From the NCBI GenBank assembly GCA_022702705.1, contig CM040434.1, positions 60,815,022 to 60,879,021 of the forward strand: a DNA stretch of 64,000 nucleotides, read 5' to 3'. Numbering within the stretch: the stretch's first letter is position 1; each line of letters starts with the position of its first letter. Source of the DNA: Papilionanthe hookeriana x Papilionanthe teres. Its lineage: Eukaryota > Streptophyta > Magnoliopsida > Asparagales > Orchidaceae. The notes beneath the pieces are model-generated. The model was not told the DNA's origin. It ran no database searches and was given only the letters and a program-made list of their open reading frames with translations. The position numbers and the translations under genes are program-made. Below, piece after piece: positions 36,256 through 48,000 of this stretch.

Positions 36256-37616
36256 TCATCCGTTGATCGGAAGCATATGTCGTTCTCCCCGGCAATTCAC
36301 TAGCCGGTAGGAACCTCCCGAGTATATCGCTTCAACCACAAACGGTCCTTCCCAAGTGGGTTCAAATTTTCCTCCTATCTTGCGGTGTGCAAGAATAGGT
36401 CTCTTGAGAACGAGAACTAAGTCACCAACTTTGAAAGTTCTCGGGCGGACTCGCTTGTCATGGGCTTGAACCATTTTAGCTTGGTATAGTTCTAAATTCT
36501 GTTGCGCCGCAAGTCTTTTCCCTTCCAAGCTTTCTAATTCTTCGAGTCGTAGTCCGGCATTTTCTTCCGTCGTGATCTTGTTTGCGACCGCAATTCCGAG
36601 TGAAGGAAGTTGAACCTCTAAAGGTAACACCGCCTCGGACCCATACACCGGAGCGTAAGGTGTAGCTTGAGTAGGAGTTCGAAGGTTATCCGGTAGGCCC
36701 ATAAGGCTTCTAACAATTTCTCGTGCCAATTTCTCTTATTATCGTCCAAGGTTTTCTTTAAGATTTGAACGAGAGTTTTATTAAAAGCCTCGGCGAGGCC
36801 GTTTGCTCTTGGGTAGTAAATTGTTGAGTATCGCCGCCGATTCCGTCTCTCCCGACAAAATTGTTGATTTGTGTGCTTCGAATGCCGACCCATTATCCGA
36901 GATGATCTCGCGCGGCACTCCGAAACGGTAGACAACTTGGTTCTTGAAAACCGCAAGCACGTGGTGTGCTTTCACTTCTCTAAGTGGAACCGCTTCGCCC
37001 ACTCGGAAAAGTAATCTGTAGCCGCAAGAATGAAGCGATGTCCTTTTGAAGATGGTGGTTCTATCGAACCCACTATATCTGTGCCCCAACATTCAAATGG
37101 CCACGACGCAATTGTCGGGTGCAGCACATTTGGAGGTTGGTGTAGAACCACTCCGTGCACTTGGCATTGGTGACAGCTCTTGGCGATTTTCATGCGGTCG
37201 GTCATCATCGAGGGCCGGTAGTACCCTAGTCTTTTAATTTTCATCTTCATTTTTGGACCCGACCGGTGAGCGCCACGGAGTCCCGAATGCACCTCCTTAA
37301 CAATTTCACGGGCCTCGGACCCGCTTAGGCACCTTAGCCACATTTGATCAAAAGACCTTCCGTATAACGTGTTGTTTATTAATGCGTAAGACAGAGTTCT
37401 TTTCTTGATCCGATGGGCCGGCGACCTATCGTCCGGTAGCTTTCCTGTTTGCGGGTAGTTCATCAATGGCCGTCGCCAATCTTCGTGTTTTCCGTCACTC
37501 GCTGTAATCGATTCTTTTTCTTCTTCCGATTTGTGTATCATGTCTATGTCAAGCCGTGATAGGACTCCGACGTCCGTGAACCGACACTTCCACCGATTCA
37601 TCTTGCAAACAGGCAA
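36256..37616 (-). pseudogene. Tat/Ogre integrase (frameshifted)
   Basis: Integrase inserts the element DNA into the genome. The minus strand shows the HHCC zinc-binding part near 37,300-37,160 (EIVKEVHSGLRGAH, then CHQCQVHG). The catalytic core follows with CWGTDIVG and AATDYFSEWAK (about 37,090-37,010), and DNGSAF near 36,895. A third acidic residue sits in GLAEAFNKTL near 36,790. The C-terminal part has TPYAPVYGSEAVLPLEVQLP and the GKFEPTWEGPFVVEAIYSGG block (36,660-36,300). The D, D and E positions are all present, but at least two frameshifts (about 37,000 and 36,650) separate the pieces. It ends at 36,256 ahead of the 3' UTR. Confidence 0.88.
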
Positions 37617-38482
37617 ATTCTTTTGCGAGACGGGCTAAAGCATCTGCTAAAGCATTCTCTTTTCTAGGAATTTTGTAGATTGTCACATTTGGAATCCGTT
37701 CCAACAACTTGTATGGCATACCTGGAAGTATTGTTCGAGTCTTGGCTTTAGAATTCGTACTCGTCCGACGATCCGTTGAATGACTAACTCGTGAATCCCC
37801 GTAGATGTTGATGTCCGTTATCCCCATTTGAATGGTTAATTCCAATCCCGTTATGAGGGCTTCGTATTCTCGCTTCGTTGTTTGTACACGGTTTTGTCAA
37901 GTGGTAGGAGTATCTTAACATCCCCCGCTCCGGTGTTATAAAGATTAGCCCGATTCCCGCCTTACGGCACTATCACTTGCGATTCTTCGTCTTTGTGTGC
38001 CGAAGATGCTCCGTCAAAATATAATTCCCAACGTCGATCGTCAAGGTCTTCTAGGTTCATTATTTGTTCATCCGGCGGATCGTCATTGAGAGGAGATTCG
38101 GCCGGCAAAGGGTGTGCTCTGCGAGGAAGTCCGCTAAGACTTGTCCCTTTACGGCACGCGGAGGCACGAAAGTTATATCGAATTGCAATAATATCATTGA
38201 CCATCCGGCAAGTCCGCCGGAAAGTGTTGGACGAGTCATCAAGTATTGCAATGGATTAAACTTCGAAATCAAGTTGACCTTATGAGAAAGCATGTAGTGC
38301 TCGAGCTTTTGAGCGGCGAAGATCGGGGCCAAACAATGCTTTTCAATTGCGGGATACCTTACTTCCGTCGGAAGTAAACGACGGCTTAAGTAGTAAAGAG
38401 CATTTTCTTTACCCTCATCATCGACACCGGCTAACGGGGCTCCGAGGAGTCGTCTAGAGCCGCGGTGTAAAGTATCGGCGGT
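37549..38482 (-). pseudogene. Tat/Ogre RNase H and second (archaeal-type) RNase H (frameshifted)
   Basis: RNase H removes the RNA strand during reverse transcription. The first domain follows RT directly (FAAQKLEHYMLSHKVNLISK and QFDITFVPPRAVKGQVLADF, about 38,330-38,130). The second domain starts at DRRWELYFDGASS near 38,040, the hallmark of the extra RNase H of Tat-group elements. It continues in another frame with DINIYGDSRVS and RKENALADALARLAKEF (37,840-37,620). Frameshifts lie near 38,060 and 37,900. Two RNase H domains in series are what separates Tat from most other Ty3/gypsy lineages. Confidence 0.85.
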
Positions 38483-39391
38483 CTACCCGAGACCGGGGTC
38501 TGCTAAGACAGGAGGTGTCATTAAATATTGTTTAATGTCTTCGAAGGCCTTCTGGCATTTCTCTTCCCAAATAAATTTGGCGTCCTTTTTAACTAGTGCC
38601 GAGAAAGGTCGACACCTACTCGACGGGTTTGAGATAAAGCGTCGAAGATATGCCGACTTCCCTTGAAAAGATCGTAGTTGTTTTAAGGTTTTGGGAGGCG
38701 GCATTTCTAAGATGGCTTTAATCTTCTCCGGGTCGATTTCAATTCCACGATGTCGGACAACAAATCCTAAGAATTTCCCGGAGGTGACGCCGAAGGCGCA
38801 TTTTAAGGGATTCATCTTAAGGTTAAATTGTCTTAATCGTTCGAAAACAATTCTCAAATCATACAGTGGTTTTCCTTTACTTTGCTTTTGATGACGACAT
38901 CGTCCACGTAGCACTCGACTTGATTGTGGATGAGATCATCAAAAATTCTTGTCATTGCTCTTTGGTAAGTTGCTCCTGCGTTCTTCGATCCGAATGGCAT
39001 CACCGTGTAGCAAAATACTCCGATCGGCGTTCGAATGCTCGTAAGCTTTTCATCTTCCGGAGCCTTTTTTATCCGGTTGTATCCTCGAAGATCCATCCAT
39101 GAATGAGAATATTTCATGTGTCGAAGCAATATCGATCATCGGTTCTGGAATTGGTAGAGGGAATTCATCTTTTGGACATGCCTTGTTTAAATCTCCGAAG
39201 TCCACACAAATTCCGATCCGACCATTCTTCTTTCGACCGGCACCACATTGGCTAACCGGGTCGGGTATTGTTCTTCACGGACAAATTTAGCGTCTATTAG
39301 CTTTTTTAACTTCGGCTATGACTTGTTGTTCGATTTCTAGACGCATTCTTCTCGGGACCTTGTCCGATCGGAACGTAGCTAGGATCCACTC
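38483..39391 (-). pseudogene. Tat/Ogre reverse transcriptase (frameshifted)
   Basis: RT copies the element RNA into DNA. On the minus strand a CVDFGDLNKACPKDEFPLP block (about 39,230-39,150) is followed by DLRGYNRIKKAPEDE, FCYTVMPFGSKNAGATYQRA and the catalytic YVDDVVIKSK near 38,900. The connection region has FNLKMNPLKCAFGV, GKFLGFVVRHRGIEIDPEKI and PVLADPG (38,830-38,500). A one-base loss after KVKENH (about 38,880) shifts the frame; another shift lies near 39,120. The active-site motif YVDD is intact. It sits between protease and RNase H in the normal order. Confidence 0.92.
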
Positions 39392-40520
39392 CTAGCTTAT
39401 GGACCGCAACCTCTCGGGGCTAATCCTCGGCATTTCATCGTAGCTCCAAGCAAAACAGTCTTTAAATTCCATTAATAACTTGATTATTTCTTCGGAGTCT
39501 TCTTTATTGAGTAAGGAGCTAATAAAGGTAGGTCTAGGCTCTTCGCTAGTACCTAAGTTAACTTCCGTTAACTCATCTATTAGTAGATTTGATTTCTTCT
39601 TCGAATTCCGGTGGAGCGTCTCCAATTTGTAAATCTTCGAGTTCGTCCGTAGTTTCCATGCGGCTTTCATTGGACTTGCAAGTGACAACCAAGCAAAATT
39701 CAGTATCGTCAACCGACCCTACTCGTGCCGAATCCGAGTCCATACTTTGAATTGGGAGGACGGCGGAGTTATTCCATAACTTTTCAAAATGTTGTGATTG
39801 GCCTTTTGTCCATTGTCGAGGTAAGAAACCACGTTGAATTAAATTTTGAACACAGGGAGAGTACCACTCAAAAGGTAATTCCATTAATTCGATGAAGTGA
39901 CATCTTCGAATTGTACATTATTTTCGATTTTGGAGGAAGAAGCACCACGGTAGAATTTGATCGGCTTTGCACCGTCACTACGTACCTCTTTGACCTCCAT
40001 ACCCTCGATCTTATTAGAATTGATCGGAGTTAGGGTCATAGTATGTACGTAGTGGTTAATCTTCTCGTACATTGATTTGTATTCTTCGTTCTTTTCATCT
40101 TCGAGGGAGATCTTGTATTGCGGCTTCTTTCGACTTATTATTGCTGCTTCTTGCTTGATTTCTTTTTCTTCTTCAGAACTATCTTCCCAATCAACATTGA
40201 TGGTTGGTTTCCTCTGTCCAATTGTCCTAGTGTCTCTACCACGGCCTCGTCCCCGGCCTCGACCTCGGATGCGAGTTGTGGAGAAACCTTCACCATCTCG
40301 CCGGAAGGGAGTGGTGAGTGACTCGTTGGACTAGAACTTCAGGTTCTTCGTTATCTCGAACTTTCTTTGCTTCATTTGTTATGGTATCTCCGGAGAAGAT
40401 TGTTTTCTTTGGCGGTGCATAATAAGCTCGCATCTTCATGGACTCCAATCTCATGTACGGAGAATGGTTGTAAGTCACCTTTGATGCACTCGTTCCCCTC
40501 CATCGTAGTACTTGATGCAC
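39392..40520 (-). pseudogene. Protease-RT spacer of the Tat polyprotein (frameshifted)
   Basis: This part of pol has no enzymatic motif except the conserved block leading into RT (EFKDCFAWSYDEMPRISPE near 39,420), typical of Tat-group and other Ty3 elements. Upstream pieces are acidic and read in several frames. The piece at 40,520-40,290 (YYAPPKKTIFSGDTITNEAK) probably follows protease. In Ogre an intron lies between protease and RT; I cannot define splice sites here. Confidence 0.65.
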
Positions 40521-41158
40521 CGGTGTAGAGATGATGGTACCATCCCGTTTTCATGTATCCATGGTCGGCCCAAGTAGAGCGTTGAACGACGTTTCCGAAT
40601 CGATTATATGAAATTTTGCGGTTGTCTTTGCTAAGTCACCGGTCTTCATCGATAGCGTTATTGACCCGAGGGCTCTTTCTCCTTTCTCGGTTGAATCCTC
40701 TTAATAACATTTTGTCGGCCTCGAGCTCACGAGCATCAATTTCCAAGTATGCTAGTGTTCGAAGACTCATTATATTGATTGATGCTCCCGGATCCACCAA
40801 AACTCTAGAGAGCGTAAACTTCCCAATTGTAACCGAAATGTACAACGGTCGGTTGTGATCCGCCGTCCCAAGTAGTAGGTCACCGTCCGTGAAGGTAACA
40901 CCTCGTCGTTCCTTTAACGAGCAAACCTCATCTAAGGAATCTCCGGCCATTTGAGCTAGCAAATTTCCGGATCAAGTAAGGCCTTGATCGAGCTTCCCTC
41001 ATCTCCTTTGATAAGATGAGAGCATCGTAAATGCTCGGCTTGGCCGGTAGTTTCCTAAGATGGGCTAGCACGTTGTAGTCCACTTTGTTCTCCCGCGTCT
41101 CGGCTTCTTCTCGAAAGGGTATTTCTTCACTCGGGGTTGGTTCTTCTTGAACAACCAC
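40521..41158 (-). pseudogene. Tat/Ogre aspartic protease (frameshifted)
   Basis: Protease releases the mature proteins. The minus strand has VTFTDGDLLLGTADHNRPLY (about 40,900) and then RVLVDPGASINIMSLRTLAY near 40,790, which contains the catalytic Asp within DPGAS. LLRGFNRERR follows near 40,690. The D-P-G order replaces the D-T/S-G of retroviral proteases, a variant I associate with plant Tat elements. A separate upstream frame (41,158-40,928) carries KLPAKPSIYDALILSKEMRE, a block usually found just before the protease. Confidence 0.82.
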
Positions 41159-41862
41159 CGCTTTCCTTTGTCTTTTGGACCCATTCTCGGAGGTAGAACT
41201 TTTCCACTTCTTAGGTTGACTTCGTAATTTCTTCCGAATCTAGTATTGAGTTTGTCGGTGTCTCCTCCCGAATCGGAATGATCGGCTCTTCCGGATTATC
41301 TTCCAAATGCGAAGGCTCTAACTCTATCGTAATCGGAGCTCCTCGAAACTCACGGATAGATTCGTTGCTTGTTGAACTCTCGTAGCCTCCTTGATGGATG
41401 CCTTCTTCGTCATTTTGATCGTCGAGATCATGTATGATTCGAGAATTGTTGTTGGTATCGAAATCGACGCCCGGATTGTCGCTAGTTACGTAATCGTTAG
41501 AAACGAGTCAAAACGTAGCCAACGCCATCACCCTTATCATTATATGATCCCACCGAAGTGAGCGAGATAATCATACAAAATCAGAGGTTCGAGGGATTTC
41601 TCCCCGAATCGGAAACAACTATCCTAGGATAAGCAGCCCCTAGTCTAGCCTTAGGAGTCTCGGTCACCTCTTCTTCGTCAATTTTCTTCTTCTCTTCGAT
41701 TGTCTCCGTCGAGGTGGTTCTTCTATCGCAAGTGATAGTACCGGCTTACGGTGTCTCGAACTCCGAATTGAAGCTCGCACCGAAGCGGTTCGGATATTGT
41801 CTAAAATCTTCTTCGAAGATCTCGTCCGAGCGGTAGTCCATCCATCGTCGTTGCATAGGGAT
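41159..41862 (-). other. gag-protease spacer of the giant element
   Basis: This 700-base stretch has no long open frame, but minus-strand fragments are acidic and Ser/Glu-rich. It lies between the zinc-finger-like end of gag and the protease. I see no domain. Closely spaced frame changes at CG-rich positions are likely. Confidence 0.5.
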
Positions 41863-43391
41863 CTATCGGGATGATGGGATCGGTTGAGATAACATCGACG
41901 GAACCTCCTTTCGGGGTTCCTTCATGTACTCCTTCGGGATTGTTATATTTCCTTTCCGAAGGTTGTCATTGAGCCAACTTTTGAAGGTAATGCAGTCTTC
42001 TATCTTGTGCCCAAGCATCCGATGGTAGGGGCAAAAGTTGGGATCACCTTTCTTGTTGACTTCCTCTGGTCTTTTGGGCTCCGGCAGCTGGAAATCCGGA
42101 GTTTTCATTAAGCTACGGAACATCTTTGGTACTCGCTTCATTTTTGAACGGATATTCTCTCGCTCGTAAGCTCCCTCAATGTACGTTGCGGACGAGACGG
42201 TTGTTCATACTCGCGGAGACGATCGATAGCTGGACCGGGGTTGCTCGGTAATTTTGTTGTGGTTGTTGCGGCCGTTCCGTGGTATTTGCATCGGTTGTTT
42301 GCCTTTGTCAACTCGCCGCAACGACCCCGCATTTCTTTTCGAAAGTCTTCACCGGCTTCGCTTGTCCGTCTTGTCGGCAAAACTTAATTGCTTCGCCTCT
42401 TCTTGCAAGCTTCCGGCCTTGCTTAACAACTTCTCAAAAGTCTTAATAGTGAATCCTCGAGGAGAAGTGCTATCGGGCCGTGAATGCTTTTAAGCAAGAT
42501 GCCGATCGCATGTTGTTCTTGCGATTGTGGTTCACACTTCATGCTTAAGTTTCTCCATCGAAGTATGTAATCCACCAAAGTTTCATTCGGCCTTTGTTTC
42601 TCTACCACTAAATCACCTATAGTGATGTGGTGCCGAGCTCCGACAAATTGCTTGATGAAGAGGTTCTCTAGCTCGAGAACGTCTTCACCGAACCATCGGG
42701 TAATTTTGCATACCGGCCGAAGGCGATTCCCGACGGATCGCTAACGAACTCGTCGGAAGAGTAGCGCATCGCTCCCGCCGGCATTGCAACAACCGGCACG
42801 AAAGTGTGCAACATGCTCGTCGGGGTTCCCGTTCCGTCGAAGGTCTTAAACAGAGGTGGTACGAAGCCTTTCGGGTATTGGACAGCGTCGAATTTTTCCG
42901 GGTAAGGTCTGCCCGTCCGAATGGATGTCCCGTTCTTCGATTGTGCTAGGGCTTCTCGCACTCGCCGCTCTACCAAGTTCTTGATATCCTTTTCGTGGAT
43001 CATACTTTGTGTTGTATCCTTTTTCGACTGGTCATCCCCATTGACGGATGTAATTTCCTTTCCTCCGTCTACGATGTGAATGACTTCGGGGGTGTCTCTC
43101 TATGTGGTTGTACTTGACTGCGGAGAGTGGCCGCAGCCATGGCCATCTCTTCCATCCTCTTCGCCATTTGAGCGATCGTGTCGTCCTTTTCCTCGAAGCC
43201 GTCTCTTCATCGCCCGGTTCCTCTCTTCTCGCAACTGCAGGAGCACCTCGAGAAGCCGATGAAGCTCGTGTCTCAACCATGTTGATTTCTGCATATTCGT
43301 TGTCCATGAATTCCGATGAGTCGATCTCATCTCCGAACTTTTCTTCTCTTTCTTTTGCCAACCGTCGGATGTCGGTTCTCAACTTTTCCAT
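41863..43391 (-). pseudogene. Tat/Ogre gag, main part (frameshifted)
   Basis: Gag makes the particle shell. On the minus strand the piece near 43,000-42,700 has RTGRPYPEKFDAVQYPKGF and FKTFDGTGTPTSMLHTF, the usual start of the gag core. A piece near 42,600 has QRPNETLVDYILRWRNLSMK. The end (42,060-41,980) carries FCPYHRMLGHKIEDCITFK, a single Cys-His knuckle of the form seen in Tat-group gag. The opening part (43,391-43,270) is charged and could form a coil. At least three frameshifts separate these pieces. Confidence 0.85.
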
Positions 43392-44552
43392 GGCATCTTC
43401 TAGCGGAGCTTCTCGTGTATCTTTGTGGTTGTCATGCGATGGTTGCCGGGTCCTTTTTCACGAGTCCCCTTCATCGCAGTAGCACTTTCTTCGATTCCAG
43501 CCTCCTCGGCGAGACTTTCTTTCTCGAGTCGTCGTTTCGGCCTCAATTGCCCCGTAGTGGGACGCCACACCATCCTTCTAGCAGCAGAAGGTCTAGGACC
43601 GGATGGTCTCATCGGCCAAATGCCGGAAGGTGGTATCCTCCCTAATCCGTAACCCCGATACTACGACGGGCGGGCTAGCCTTCATTCTCTTGCTTGGCTT
43701 TTCTATCATGACGACGGGCTCTACTCGGGGCCCAAGACGGGATTCGACCGGCACCCGCCCTATCCTTCGTAGAATTTCCGACACGGGCGCTTTTCCTTCC
43801 TTGCTAACTTTTCACCAAAGTTTGCGGTCGAGCAAACGACGTAGTTCGGTTCTTTTCTTGCGGCTATCGTTGTAGTATGCGGGCCGTGGTAATGTGGCGA
43901 GCAATCTTTCGAACATTCTCCTCATCCTCTGCGGCGGAGAGGGGATGGAACCCGCTTCCTCCCAAAAGTGGTATGTAGTCGGGCGGTGGTGTATATTCGG
44001 TAACGGTGTATATTCCGGCAACTCGGAATTTCCTCCGGGAAGGCAATCTCGGCAGCCTCCGGCTTCCCCGGCGATCCTTTTATTTCTATTTCTTCTTTGG
44101 GTCTTTGTCGGCGAAGGAATCTTCGAACTGGACCCGATTTCGAAGACGAAGGTCTTACGAGAAGATCCGTATCTTCCACGTGTAACGGGTTTACCATAGT
44201 TCTGGATTTCTTTCCCCTTTGATTTGGCAGAAGTCGGGGTAGGTGCAGAAACAACTAGACCAGTGGGGGTAGTGAGAACAGTCCTCCTGCAGAAAGTAGT
44301 ACTCCTCCTAGTCGGGACCCTTTGCAGGGGAGGAAACTCTTGGGTCGACCTAAGGTTGAACTCAAGCAGTGGTTCCTCAGCTTCAGATACCTTGTTCGTC
44401 GCTGCAAAGAGGGAGACGTCGGTGACCTTGACGTTCGTAGCTTTCAAATCCTCGTCCAAATCGGATGATCCCATTGTCGGGCAGCTCATCCTTATAGCAT
44501 GGCGAAGTCCGAGTCCGTTGGTGAAGGAGAAAATCGGTCTCGGGGCTTCCAT
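43392..44552 (-). pseudogene. N-terminal ORF upstream of gag (extra ORF1 or gag leader, frameshifted)
   Basis: The first frame starts at the ATG on 44,550-44,552 (MEAPRPIFSFTNGLGLRHA) and is open for 246 codons. It holds QEFPPLQRVPTRRSTTF, basic runs such as TKTQRRNRNKR, and a HFWEEAGSIPSPPQRMRRMF block. I do not recognise an enzymatic domain. Ogre elements carry an extra ORF of unknown function before gag, and this one has the right place and size. It may instead be the N-terminal extension of gag, since no clear stop and restart can be trusted with the frames broken. Confidence 0.6.
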
Positions 44553-45053
44553 TTCGCAAGGTAGATTCCGGTTGTCGATCCCAAGTTATGCTTCTTTTCT
44601 TCGGGACGAAAAGAAAGGAATTGAAAAGAGTCCGAACTCATTCTTGTTCATATATTTATAAGAAGGAATTATTTGTTAAAAGAGTCACTTATTAGAGGGT
44701 TTGTTTATTTAGAACGGAATGTTCAAAGGTGTAGAGAAGGTAAGGAATCCGATTCAGAAAGGAAAAGAAAGTCTTAAGCAAGACTTTCCGACTCGAGGGA
44801 TCACTCCTAAACTAACACCTATCGGGGGTCCACCCCACCTCAGAAATGAGGTAAAAGGATCTCGGAACCTCTCCGTTTAGGGGTGTCTAAACAGATGGCT
44901 CCTAAATCCGAGAGAATGTTGGCTATACTTGTTCAAGATAGAAATGAACATAGTATTCCAACGGAAAGAAGGGTAGTTTGATCCATTAGGGACATGGATA
45001 CACTACCGATTTTTGAAAGCAGAATTATTTGATTATAATGGAGAGAGGAATTG
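44553..45053 (-). other. 5' leader of the giant element between PBS and first ORF
   Basis: Non-coding. At about 44,816-44,855 it carries a plus-strand copy of the sequence that occurs on the minus strand at the PPT/3' LTR junction (34,352 downwards): CACCTATCGGGGGTCC, then an ACCTCAGAAATGAGGT hairpin. Confidence 0.65.
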
Positions 45054-45071
45054 TCCCCAGCGGAGTCGCCA
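45054..45071 (-). promoter_or_regulatory. Primer-binding site of the giant Tat element (tRNA-Arg type)
   Basis: On the minus strand it reads TGGCGACTCCGCTGGGGA, five bases after the LTR end. This matches the tRNA-Arg-type PBS known from Ogre and related Tat elements. It proves that the right-hand LTR is the 5' LTR. Confidence 0.92.
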
Positions 45072-45076
45072 GAATT

Positions 45077-48000
45077 TGGTGCGGCTTATTTTAGGTTGTA
45101 TTGTATTTTAAAAGGGGGGTCGCCTAACAGAAGTTGTCGGCGAATTTAAATTTTAAATTTGATTTAAATATATATATAATTTATAAAGTAGTATTTGGCT
45201 TTGAAAATAATTTTTAAATTTGAAAGTTTTAAGATATGAGATTAAACCGATCTCACATCCCAAATAGTTTATGTAAACGAGCACCGCACCACAAACCGTG
45301 TATCTATCCCTAAGGATAGACACACTGCTTGATGGTGGGGCTCGATCAAATAAACTAGAAGTTTTGTGACATCCGTTTGGTCCGCGAACCAATTTTATAA
45401 GCCGACAAATTCCCTCGCTTAATATGAAAGTATCAAACAGGGTTTATATTACCCAGGTTTTTTAAAATTCCCTATAAGGGCAAGCCCCTATAGTTAATTA
45501 CATCTTAAGTGACGGGAATCACTTAAGAAAACTCTCGATAATAATCAATAACTCGCTTTCAAGAATTTCAAAGTTTAAGGTTTTCAAAGATTGAATTTTG
45601 GAATTTCAATAGGGAATGGATCAAATTTTGGAACATTTTGTTTTGTGAATCCAAAGGAAGAAAGGTAGGAGAAATCACTGATTCGAAATGAACTTCGGTA
45701 GTTTCCCGACTATCCTATCGTTTGGCTTGAGTTTAGGAAAGTCCTAATACTTATTTAGTATTTCAATCTTGCCAATTTTAATTTAATTAGGACTTATATT
45801 TGTATGATAAAATCAAACAAATAGCCTAGAAGATGTGAGGGTTTGTTGTCGTATCGGACGACTACCTCGGAATCCTAAGACCGGTTAGGGCTTAATTTGC
45901 ATAAAATGATTATGCAAGTGCCTAACGAAAAGGTTGAGGATTTATGTTGCACTAGTGCAAGCTACCTCGAAGTCCTATGGCTTTGTTGTTTAATTCTAAG
46001 AAGGTTTTGCTGAAGTAGGTTCAAGTTTTGCTTGACGACGATGGCCGTGTCGCCCACCATGCTCCAAGTTCCTTGTTGTTGCAGAGGTTTAGTTTTAGAA
46101 ACCATAAATCAGGGGATGAGAAAAGTATTTTGGTTTAGAGAAATCTTAATTTTCCAAGTGTTTTTTACGTTTTAATTAAAACAAATCTTAAAGTTGATTA
46201 TAACGACACCGGTTAAGATCCCACGGTTCCATCCTTCCGGCATCATTATTTTTATCGGATTCACTTAGTCCAGATGAATTTGCTAAACTCAACCGAATGA
46301 GTTCCACACTTTCATTTAGACCGTGGGAAATCCCGTTAGCAACACGTAGGTTACATCATCCGAGGTATTCCCGATCATCCAACGAGACGTTTTAATTTAG
46401 TTGTAATTGTAGTTTTGTGTTCTGTTTGTGATTAAATTTTGAGTTGTTTTATATTTTGAAATGTTGTGGCGGTGAATTTTATCTTGCAATGACTTTTAAC
46501 TTAATTTGGTTTCGGTTTTAGGGACTATCCTAAAGGTGTGGGTTTTCATGCAACTCGTTGTTTTATCATGCAAGAAAAGTAAAGTGCATTTGCAATAAAG
46601 TAAATTGCAAGAAAGTAAATTGCAAGAAAGTAAATTGCAAGAAAGTAAATTGCAATAAAATAAAAGCGTACCCGGAGGGTCTTTCCGTCATCCCAAGCTG
46701 CACTTAAAACACAATTAGAATATTTAAGCAAGTCCCTAGGTAAAGCTAAGGGAAAGGTTATGGTTTTCTACCAAATTCCTAATCCTATAGCTAGTCAACT
46801 CTTATGACGTCTAGGTTCTTTGTGTTTTTGTTGTTTGAGGATGATTTTCATCATCAAAGGACAATTAAGTCCAATTGTTCTTATAAATATCCTATCATAT
46901 TGAGGAAGTGCTTAAGAAGAATCTTAAACATCTTTTCAATATTTCTAGGATTGTTTTAAGTCCAAATGAATTTAATTATACAAATGAATTAATCGTCCAA
47001 GAATTTCAAGTCTTGTTAACTTGCTCGAGTGAACTAGGACATTTGAATATCCTATGAGTGAAGTAACATTTCATTTAATGTTCTATTTAGGAGTTATGAT
47101 GACTAAAGCATTTGAGGGCAAATTGGTGTTCAGATGGTTTGATTTAAGTTAAAGGGTTTAAATTTGGAATAGTGTTCAAGTTGCTTTACATTTATTTTGA
47201 ATTCTTTATGTCTTAGGTGATGTTATATTTAATTTAACTTAATTTAATTGAGTTTTAATTTAGTTTAACATAGTTCAATTTAATTTGATTTGGTGTTTAA
47301 TTAATTTGATTTGATTTAATTTAATTTAATTATTTAATTTAATTTAATTTAATTTAATTGTTTAATTTAATTTAATTTAATTTTAATTATTTAATTTAAT
47401 TTAATTTAATTGTTTAATTTAATTTAATTTAATTTTAATTTAATTTGTCTTAATTTAATTTAATTATTAAATTTAATTTAATTTTAATTTAATTTAATTT
47501 TAATTGAAATTTTTGAAAGAGTTTAATTTTAGTTTAATGATTAAGTCTTTTTGAATTTGAGTTATCATTTTAATTAGAAATTGAGTATTAATGAGATGAT
47601 TAATTTAGGGATTTTTAAATTAAAGAATAAATCTCTTCCTAATAAATATCCCTTATTTTAATGATTCTAATTTTATTATTCTTCCAAATTTAATCCATTA
47701 TTTAATTAAAGTTTAATCATTTTAAAATTGTTTAATGGGTTTCTACCCTTTAATTATTTAAATTTCAATCATCCAAATCAGATTAAGATCAAATATTTTA
47801 CTTGTTAATTTTTATTAAACCTAAAGTTTTAATTAAGGGTTGAAAGTTTAATTACCATTTTACCCTTTAAGCTTAATAATTTCATAACTCACTAAATTAA
47901 ACTTAAATGAATTTGAAATTTTTTATGTGACTTCACTCATATGTCAATAAAGACATGAGAGGAGAAAATGTGATTTTTCTGTATCTAATTTATTTATATA

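Noticed and set aside
36256..44552. Endogenous pararetrovirus
   Set aside because: RT is followed by two RNase H domains and an integrase, and the whole is flanked by LTRs and a 5-bp duplication. No movement or coat protein motif is seen.
43100..44661. Several plus-strand open frames of 100-145 codons
   Set aside because: They are antisense shadows of the Tat gag region in CG-rich sequence and lack recognisable domains.
45054..45071. tRNA-like sequence
   Set aside because: Only the 18 bases complementary to a tRNA 3' end are present. It is a primer-binding site, as are 54,797-54,816 and 59,087-59,104; no tRNA gene is seen.
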